This document shows positions 1 to 7,400 of a stretch of DNA of 7,746 nt, piece after piece. Origin of the DNA: an uncultured Collinsella sp. GTDB taxonomy: Bacteria > Actinomycetota > Coriobacteriia > Coriobacteriales > Coriobacteriaceae. Position 1 is the first letter of the stretch, and every line of letters starts with the position of its first letter. A program made the translations under genes and the position numbers. The stretch lies in contig CAJMBB010000091.1 in NCBI GenBank assembly GCA_905211615.1, positions 1 through 7,746 of the forward strand. The letters are read 5' to 3'. The notes below the pieces were generated by a model. The model was given only the letters and a program-made list of their open reading frames with translations, had not been told where the DNA came from and did no database searches.

Positions 1-62
1 GAGACGGCGAGTTAGCCGGCAGGTCGGCATGTCAATCCTGGTCTAACAGAGCCTTATTTAAT

Positions 63-119
63 CCCCGTCCCAGAAAAATCATTCCGCAAGTTTTACGCAG
101 CTAAAATAGCCCCGTCCCA
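63..119. repeat. Two direct copies of CCCCGTCCCA in the intergenic lead-in
   Basis: The 10-mer CCCCGTCCCA occurs at 63-72 and again at 110-119, with starts 47 bp apart. Both copies are preceded by an A/T-rich stretch and followed by A-rich sequence. The second copy ends two bases before the -35 box of the peptidase promoter. Read on the other strand the core is TGGGACGGGG. This resembles the GGGAC/GTCCC cores of the two palindromes elsewhere in the window, so these may be members of a dispersed intergenic repeat family (inference). The sequence 1-62 holds no gene I can support. Two plus-strand frames are open from the left edge and stop at 46 and 104, so either could be the tail of an upstream gene, but nothing favours one. 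Confidence 0.5.
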
Positions 120-121
120 AA

Positions 122-149
122 TTGACTACCCTGGCATTGGGGATACCAT
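122..149 (+). promoter_or_regulatory. Candidate sigma70-type promoter of the Xaa-Pro peptidase gene
   Basis: TTGACT (122-127) matches five of six consensus -35 bases. TACCAT (144-149) matches four of six -10 bases. The spacer is 16 bp. The predicted start of transcription would lie roughly 20 bases before the start codon, leaving a short leader containing the ribosome binding site. No other pair in 1-176 on this strand fits as well. The activity is inferred from consensus only. Confidence 0.5.
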
Positions 150-164
150 GGTGGCACCCTAGCG

Positions 165-170
165 AAAGGA
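165..170 (+). promoter_or_regulatory. Ribosome binding site of the peptidase gene
   Basis: AAAGGA lies six bases before the ATG at 177. This is a good distance for a Shine-Dalgarno and supports that start codon over later in-frame ATGs. Confidence 0.7.
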
Positions 171-176
171 TGTTTC

Positions 177-1265
177 ATGGCACATGTCGATGACCAGCGT
201 GTGGCGCGCGTGCTCGATGCGCTCGAGGCTCAGCACCCCGGCGCACAGCTGCTCGTAAACGACCCGTGGTCGATCTATTACCTGACCGGCTTTTATGCCG
301 ATATGTTCGAGCGTTTTTGCGGCGTACTGCTCGCACGCGGAGCCGAGCCGGTGATTCTGGTCAACGCGCTGCATCAGCTGCCCGAGTATGATAATGCCCG
401 CGTTGCCTACCACACCGATACCGATGTCGTGGCCGATGCCATCGCGCGCGAGATCGATCCGACCAAGCCGCTTGGCATCGATACCGTCATGCGCTCCGGC
501 TTTTTGATGCCCCTTCTGGAGCGCCATGCCGCCAGCGAGTTTTTCCTGGGCGACTTTGCCGTCACCGCCGCACGCACCTACAAGGATGCCGCCGAGCAGG
601 AGCTCATGCGCGCGTCCTCGGCCGCCAACGACGCCGTGATGGCCGACGCCATCAAGCTCGTCCACGAGGGCGTAACGGAGCGCGAAATTGCCGACCAGAT
701 GCTCGGTCTGTACCGTAATCACGGCTGCGAGGGCTTTAGCTTTCCGCCCATCGTGAGCTTTGGCGCCAACGCTGGAGACCCGCATCACGAGCCCGACGAC
801 ACCGTACTCAAGCGAGGCGACGTGGTGCTGTTCGACATTGGCGGACGTCGCCGCAACTACTGCTCGGACATGACACGCACGTTCTTTTGGGGCGAGACGG
901 ACGAGGAGACGGCACATATCTACGACATCGTGCGCCGCGCCAACGAGGCCGCCGAGGCGCTCATCGCACCGGGCGTTCGTATGTGCGACCTGGACCGTGC
1001 CGCGCGCGACGTGATTGAGGACGCTGGCTACGGCAAGTACTTCACGCACCGCCTGGGCCACTCGATCGGCCTGCAGGACCACGAGCCGGGCGATGTCTCG
1101 CTCGTCAACGAGCAGGTCGTAGAGCCAGGCATGACCTTCTCCATCGAGCCGGGCATCTACCTCCCCGGCCGCACCGGCGTCCGCATCGAGGACCTGGCCC
1201 TGGTGACCGAGAACGGCGTCGAGATTCTCAACGCCTACCCCCACGATCCGGCCCGCCTAGACTAA
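177..1265 (+). CDS. M24-family Xaa-Pro peptidase (aminopeptidase P / prolidase-like)
   Basis: This 362-aa cytosolic metallopeptidase should cleave peptides at bonds involving proline (Xaa-Pro aminopeptidase or dipeptidase activity), recycling proline-containing peptides. Residues about 8-130 form the creatinase-like N-terminal domain, including NDPWSIYYLTGF near 28-39. Residues about 138-355 form the pita-bread catalytic domain. All five expected metal ligands are visible: D220 (LFDIGG), D231 (CSDMTRTF), H295 (RLGHSIG), E324 (SIEPGIY) and E338 (VRIEDL). The accessory histidines H204 (DPHHEP) and H302 (DHEP) are also present. The length is normal for this two-domain family, and no signal peptide or membrane segment is seen. 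The start is fixed by AAAGGA six bases upstream. The gene stands alone and is convergent with the surface-protein gene, so context gives no pathway hint. Whether it prefers dipeptides (PepQ-like) or longer peptides (PepP-like) cannot be decided from sequence, so no symbol is given. Confidence 0.93.
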   Translation: MAHVDDQRVARVLDALEAQHPGAQLLVNDPWSIYYLTGFYADMFERFCGVLLARGAEPVILVNALHQLPEYDNARVAYHTDTDVVADAIAREIDPTKPLGIDTVMRSGFLMPLLERHAASEFFLGDFAVTAARTYKDAAEQELMRASSAANDAVMADAIKLVHEGVTEREIADQMLGLYRNHGCEGFSFPPIVSFGANAGDPHHEPDDTVLKRGDVVLFDIGGRRRNYCSDMTRTFFWGETDEETAHIYDIVRRANEAAEALIAPGVRMCDLDRAARDVIEDAGYGKYFTHRLGHSIGLQDHEPGDVSLVNEQVVEPGMTFSIEPGIYLPGRTGVRIEDLALVTENGVEILNAYPHDPARLD

Positions 1266-1287
1266 CCCATCCCCAAGCCCCAAACTA

Positions 1288-1354
1288 AGTTGCGGTGAAA
1301 TACGGACTGTTTAAGGCTTCTAGCCCATAAAACAGTCCCTATTTCACCGCAACT
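1288..1354. repeat. Long imperfect palindrome (25-bp stem), REP-like intergenic element
   Basis: Positions 1288-1312 pair with 1330-1354 over 25 positions with a single mismatch (C1303 against C1339). The left arm begins AGTTGCGGTGAAATA and the right arm starts AAACAGTCCC and ends ACCGCAACT. The 17-base loop (1313-1329) can itself form GGCT/AGCC at 1315-1318 and 1322-1325. The element begins 23 bases after the peptidase stop codon. No T-run follows on either strand, so it is a poor intrinsic terminator. It could shield the 3' end of either convergent transcript. Its CAGTCCCT core recurs in the palindrome at 7570-7600, which suggests a dispersed repeat family rather than a gene-specific signal. 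Confidence 0.75.
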
Positions 1355-1393
1355 GCCAAGGGGACTAGAGTAGCTGTCCTGATGACAAAACGA

Positions 1394-1431
1394 AAGGCCT
1401 CCCGATTCCCCGAAGAGAACCGGGAGGCCTT
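1394..1431. terminator. Probable bidirectional intrinsic terminator between the convergent genes
   Basis: AAGGCCTCCCG (1394-1404) is perfectly complementary to CGGGAGGCCTT (1421-1431), an 11-bp GC-rich stem. Three more pairs (1406-1408 with 1417-1419) lie inside across one mismatch. On the minus strand the hairpin is followed by TCGTTTTG, a reasonable U-rich tail that suits the end of the surface-protein gene 39 bases upstream. On the plus strand the tail is only CTTATG, so termination of the peptidase transcript would be weaker. The position between two converging genes fits a shared terminator. Confidence 0.8.
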
Positions 1432-1440
1432 CTTATGTCC

Positions 1441-1458
1441 TAGAGCCCTAAGGCTCTA
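1441..1458. repeat. Small hairpin just after the surface-protein stop codon
   Basis: TAGAGCC (1441-1447) and GGCTCTA (1452-1458) form a perfect 7-bp stem with a four-base loop. It starts 11 bases after the minus-strand stop codon and lies upstream of the main terminator on that transcript. No T-tract follows, so it is not a terminator on its own. It may add 3'-end stability. Confidence 0.45.
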
Positions 1459-1469
1459 AGCACGTTGCC

Positions 1470-4400
1470 TTACTCCGTGCGATGACGCAGTTTTTCGATC
1501 GCTGCGGCGATAAGAGCCAGCAGGCCGGTTCCGCCAAGCGTCGCAACGGTCACGGCAGTGTTGTCGCCCGTCTCGGCCAGGCTTCCCTTAGCGGCCTTCT
1601 TGCCATTCTTCTTGCCCGAAGGATCCTTGGCATCGGGCTTGGCACCGTTATCCTTGCCGCTCGTCGGCTTCTGCACGACAGCAGGCTCAACAACCTCGAC
1701 GGTCACCGAAGCAGCAAGCTGTTGAGGCGCCGGCGTCTCCGTGGCGCCATCCTCGGCAAGCGCCGCAATCGTCGCGGCGTCACCGTCAACGGGCATCGTC
1801 GCGGTAATGACAACAGTTCCGTTCTTGAGGGCCTTGACCTTACCGTTCTCGACCGTAGCGATCGTCGGATCGGACGAGGTCCACGTCACGGTACCACGCA
1901 GCAGCGCGCCATCGGCCGCATTGCTAGCCGCAGCAGCAAGGTCAATTTCCTTGCCACGCTCGACCTTGAGCACGGTTTCGGACGTCGTTGCCTTGCCGTT
2001 TTGGTCAACAATAACGAGCCCCTTGGCTGCCGGGCGCGGCTTAACGCGTACCATGCAGCTGACCGTCAGATCCGTACCGCGAACCTTACCGTCCACGGTC
2101 ACATCATCGGCACCCCAATCCAGTGCGGGGACATTCTCCCAATCGACATCGTAGTCTTCCTGGCTGTCGTCTTTCATCATCACGGAGACCTTCTTGGGCA
2201 GCGCCTTCAGCACATCGGCGGCAGAGCTTGCCTCGAACACCTCAACGGGAGCGAACGTCGCAGGCCTCACGGGAATCTCGCTTGCCGGCGTCTCGACGAC
2301 CAGCTTGCAGGTCGCCTTAAGCGTCGTGCCCTCGACGGAGCCCTCGAGCGTGTACTCGCCAACAGCGGCAAGTTGCTTGTCCAGGCCATCCGTATTCCAC
2401 GTGACCGTGGCCTCATCCGTGTGGCCATCGGAGTACATCACGGCAACCTTCTTGGGCAGCTGCCCCGTCACGGCATCGGCCTTTGCATCGCGCTCGACCG
2501 TAATCTGTGGCACCTCGGCAACCTTGTTGATTGTCGTCGTGGAGGTGACGACAACTTCGACCGGCAGGTTGCCGTTCACCGTCACGCCCTTGGCGACGAC
2601 GCTGTTGCCGTACGCCGCAGCCGCATCCGGAACCTCAGTCCATGTGATCTCGGACTCCGCCGTCGTCTTGCCGTCCTTCATGCGAACGGTCGCCTTCACG
2701 CCCTTGAGCGCATCACGCACGGCGTCGGCCGATGCGCCCTCGGGAACGCTAACGCCCGCGACAGGCTCAACAGACGCCGGAATCTCGGCATCGCTCTTCA
2801 CGACCGTAATCGTGCACTCTGCCTTTTGATCGGTACCGGCAACCTTGCCCTTGACCGTGACCTCGCCTTCCTTGGCAAAGTCCTTGTCGGAGAAACCCTT
2901 GGTGTCCCACTTCACCTCGACATCGGACTCGGTGTCATCCGAGTAAATCGCCGTGACCGTAGAAGGCAGCTTGGCCAAAACGTCGTCCGCCTTGGTGCCG
3001 CGCACGACCACAATGTCTTCAGCGACATCGATGTCGACAATATGCGCCGTCACCTTGACCTGAGCCTTAACGGTCATGCCGTTGTCCGTAAGGCCCGTGA
3101 CCTCAAACTCAGTACCGGCACGGCCCAGGCTGTCGACCTGAGACCACTTAACGGGCGTCTCATTCTTGGTCTTGCCGTCCTTCATGACAACCGTCACCTT
3201 GGACGGCAGCTTTTCCATAAGGTCGCTGACCTTAGCATTGTCCGCAATCTCAATAGCATCGATCGGCTCGACGTGGTCGGGCGTCTGGGCATCCTGATCC
3301 ACCACGGTCACATTGCAGGTCACCTTGGCACCGTTGAGCTTAACCGTGCCCGTGATCTCCACGGTGCCGGTTCCGTTGAGCAGCTTGTCCGTAACGTTAG
3401 AAAGATCCCAAACGTCAATGTCGAGCAAATCGGTCGAGCCGTCGGAGTAAGTCGCCACAACTTGCTTGGGCATCTGGGCGTACAGATCCTGCTTGGACGT
3501 GCCCTTGGCAACGCTAAACGACTTGGCCTCGAGCTTGGTAATGGTTCGCGGCGCCTCGGAGACGTTGACGTACACGATGGCGTTGACGTTGTCGACATCC
3601 TTGAGCTTGCCGACGAGTTTATACGTACCCTTCCTGGCGAGCGGCTTGGAGAGGTCGATGCCGTCGGTGTCGGTCCACTTTTCGATCTCGATGCCGCCTA
3701 AACTGCCCCGAGTATCCCGCGCTGAGCCATCCGAGAAATATACGGACACGGCATCTGGCAGCTCCAGCATCGATCCGACCGTGGTGTTGACCACGACTGC
3801 CTCGGGCTGCAACGCGACCTTCTTCGCCTTCTTGTCGGCAACCGTCACCTTGGCGGTCACGTTGCCGTTCTCATCCACGCCGACCTTTTGGCCGTCATCG
3901 TCAAGCAGCGCCATAACAGCAGCGGCATCAAAGCCGACCACATGGCCCGTCGCATAGAACGTGCCAGGCCGCTCGTACTTCTCGGGCGCGATCGGATCCC
4001 AATCAATAGCCGCCGTCGAAACGGAGCCGTCGCTCATCTCGACCGCCATCTTGGACGGCATAGCCGGCGCAGTGCCCGCCTTGGTGGTCACTGCGGTCTC
4101 GCCGTTATCGATTGCCTTCTCAACACCTTGGATAACGATCTTGGTCTGAACAGTGAGACCGGTGTTAGTGCCGTCACCGTATCCGTCGAGGCCGCTTGCA
4201 AACAGCGTGCCAGACACTGTCGTGACCTGACCCGGCTCTCCGGTATAAACCGAGGGACGAACGTAATCCCATTGAACCTGGGCATTATGAGTTTTGCCGT
4301 CACTCGTGGCAACCGAGACATTCCACGGCAGCTCGGGGAAAACACCGCTGGCCGTATTAATGCGCTCGGGAACGGCAACGGAGATGACGGAACAGACGTC

Positions 4401-7400
4401 AACAGTGATTGTCGCCTCGGCACCACCTTGGAGCTTGCCCTTCACCTTAAACGAACCGCCCTTGGCATAAGCGTCTTCGGCGACACGGTCCCATGTGACC
4501 TTTTCGCGCTGGGGCTCAGAAGACACATCGTTGTCGTATCGAACCTCAAGGTATTCCGGCAGCATCGGCTTGGTGCCGGGGACGGTCCATATGGTTCCGC
4601 CCTGAACCGAGGTTGCCTTACTCGCGATCTTAACGGTGGCAGTAATCGGAACGTCGACAGTCTGCATGCCGTACCCTGCATTAAAGCTAATTGTTGCAGT
4701 GCCGCGTACCACGCCGCCCTGGGTCCAATCGAAGCCCTTCGTGTTCCACTTGGTCTCGGCGTATTTGTGCGAATAGTCCGGATGTTCTGCCGCATCGGGG
4801 CTGACAAGTTCGACATAGCCGGGAAGCATGGCGGTGCCGTCGCTGCCCTTGAGCACTGTAATGGTTTGTGGCTGAGCCTCCCAGTTTTTAGTCACGATGA
4901 CGTGCACTTTCACGGGGATATTCGTTCCGGCGACCGTTCCGGTAATCGTGCAGTCCTTCTGGGGGCACCTATCGTAGGTATCCCAGTTGACGCCGAGACT
5001 GTCAAAAGTCGTTCCATCCTGCAATACGCCGGACACGTAGAAGTAGTCCAGATTGACTTCCTCACCGGGGTAAATAACGCGCCAGTCCTCGTACGACTGC
5101 CCAAGCGTCACGCCATTCTCGCTATAGTTATTGACGCCCTTGACCTCGCTGCACACCGCGATCGCGTTGACCTTCGCCAGCGAGCCAGTGATAGTACCGG
5201 TAATTTCGTACTCGCCAGGCTTGCCGTCCAGCAGTTCTTGAGGAAACTCATCCCAGCTATAAGGCTGCCCCGACGAATACTGGGGATAGAACGAGCTGCC
5301 ATCCGACAAATACAGCGTGGATGTGTAGCGCGGAGCCAGAAGTCCGGCGCCGGGAACATAAGCAATCTTGCCGATGTTGCTGTCCTCGAGATCGCAGACG
5401 TTGACCGTCGCCGTAGCCGGAATGTTAGAGCCGGTAAAGTATCCGCTAACCGTAATCTGGCCAAGGTTCTTTAGGGCGTCCTGACTAATCGTCGACCACT
5501 GAACGGGGAAATTGCCTCGCGAGCCATTCCACATCGTAGCCTCGATTGAACCCGGCATATTGGGCTGGCAACCGATAAGCGTGCTTGTCGATGTCGAGGA
5601 AGGCATCTGCAGGGCGCGGACGGAGATGGTCGCCGTGACTCGGTTGCTGTCACCCAGCTCCACCTGAGTAGACGATGAAGATGAGGTATTGGTCCAATAC
5701 GACAGCGAACCGGAAAGCTTAAACGACCCCTCACTTGCCACCTGCGTGTCCAAAATAGGGTCCCACGCAATGTTGCACTGCTTCTTTGTACCGTCGGTGA
5801 ATGCAACCTCAACGCTGTAGGGAAGACCGCCGCCCGTTGTAGGACGTACGCCGACGGGCGTGTTAACGGGAGCAAGAGCGTCGATAGAGGCAACTTCTTT
5901 GACCTCGACCTGAGCAGTTACCTTTAGGCCATTAGCGGCTGAAGATTCGTTATATGTCACAAGCGTGCCCGTGACCGTATAGGTGCCTGCCTTTTGGAAT
6001 TGAGACACGTCGGCGTTGTCCCAGTTAACCTGATAACCTTGGGTGTATGTAGTGTTATTTGACTGCGTAAACGGGAAATAGACATACGTGCTAAGAGGAG
6101 AAATGTCGCCGACCACGCGCTCAAACCTCAGAGAATTAAGATCGAGTACGTCCTTAGGATCTTTGACGGTAACGGTGCAGGTAACCTCACGGTAATCAAA
6201 ACCGTTTAGTTTACCTTTAACCGTAAACGAGCCCACCTTAGAGTAAAGCGACGCGTCGAATGAATCCCAAGACACCGGGATCTGCTCGGTGGCCCCGCTA
6301 TCAAAGACAACCGAAGCAGAATACGGCAGAGACGGGACCTCACCGGTTAGGGTCGTACACGTCAACTCGGTCTGGACGCTCTTGACCGCGCGGACTGAAA
6401 CCGTACAGTGCGCAAGCATGGAAGGATAGTTCTTCAAATGTCCCTCGACAACAAAGGTTCCTTCCTTTTGATACTGGTCTGCCGAAATTTCATTCCACTC
6501 AACCGGGCACGTATGAGATTGTCCATTTGAATAATCGACCGACATGCTAGACGGAAGCGCGGGAGCAATACTAGCCGCGGTCCATACCCATGAGCCATTG
6601 CTGGTTGAGCGAGGAACGTATACCTTAAGCACGCCGCTCACTTCGTACGGCTCCGCGAGCGTGATCCAATTGCTATTCACGCTAACGCCGGTAATCTGAC
6701 CGGTGATGGGGACTTCGGATTCCTCCGTCGCCGTATCAAATGCCGTCTGCGACTTTTCGTCCCAATCAACATACGCCGAGGTCTCGGTGCCATCCGACAG
6801 CTTTACCTTAACGCTCGAAGATTGGATCTGGCCGTAGTAATCGGCACCGACGTATTTTTCCAGAATCGGGTTGGCATCGATCGACTCGACCGTAATGCCG
6901 CTTTCGTTGCTCGTCTCTGTGACATCGGGGGCGCTTACTGCCGCTGGATTTACCGCTGCCAGGTCCGCCGCAGTAGCCTCGATGACCACGCGCTGCTTGA
7001 CTGTCTGCGTGGTGCCATCGACGGTGCCTTCGAACTCATACGAGCCGGCAGGCAGCTGCGCGAGAGTTGCCGGAGCGTCGGCGCCATTCAACTTCCAGGT
7101 GACGTTTTCCTGCTTGGTGGTACCGCTCTCGTAGGTTGCCGTTACAGTTTGGGGCAGCGTGGCGTAGGATCCCTCGGCAACATGCAGCTCGTTCAGGCTG
7201 GCAAAAGAGGCGATCTTGTCTTCATTCTGGTCTTGCGAGGTTGCCTGACCGGTGTCCGCAGACGTGGCAGCCGCACCCGTCGCATCGCTTTGTTCGGCAA
7301 CGACTTGGGTGGTATCACCCTGCATCATCTCGGCGAACGCCTGCGGCGGCACCGAGCCGACCGTCATCGTCAGAGCCAAACCCGCGGTAATGGCCGCGTT

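Noticed and set aside
30..35. A perfect TTGACA on the minus strand as a promoter leading leftward out of the window
   Set aside because: No acceptable -10 lies 16-18 bases downstream. The nearest, TAACTC, has only a 15-base spacer and poor match.
159..1244. A 361-codon minus-strand frame opposite the peptidase gene
   Set aside because: The plus strand encodes a complete M24 peptidase with all metal ligands. The opposite frame has no recognisable motif and is a high-GC shadow.
1482..3701. A 739-codon open frame on the plus strand opposite the surface-protein gene, and a similar 528-codon one at 3888-5474
   Set aside because: They lie antisense to an unambiguous signal-peptide/Ig-repeat/LAETG protein. 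Their translations are rich in Arg, His, Leu and Asn with no domain, and no ribosome binding site was noted. They are by-products of the codon bias on the real strand.
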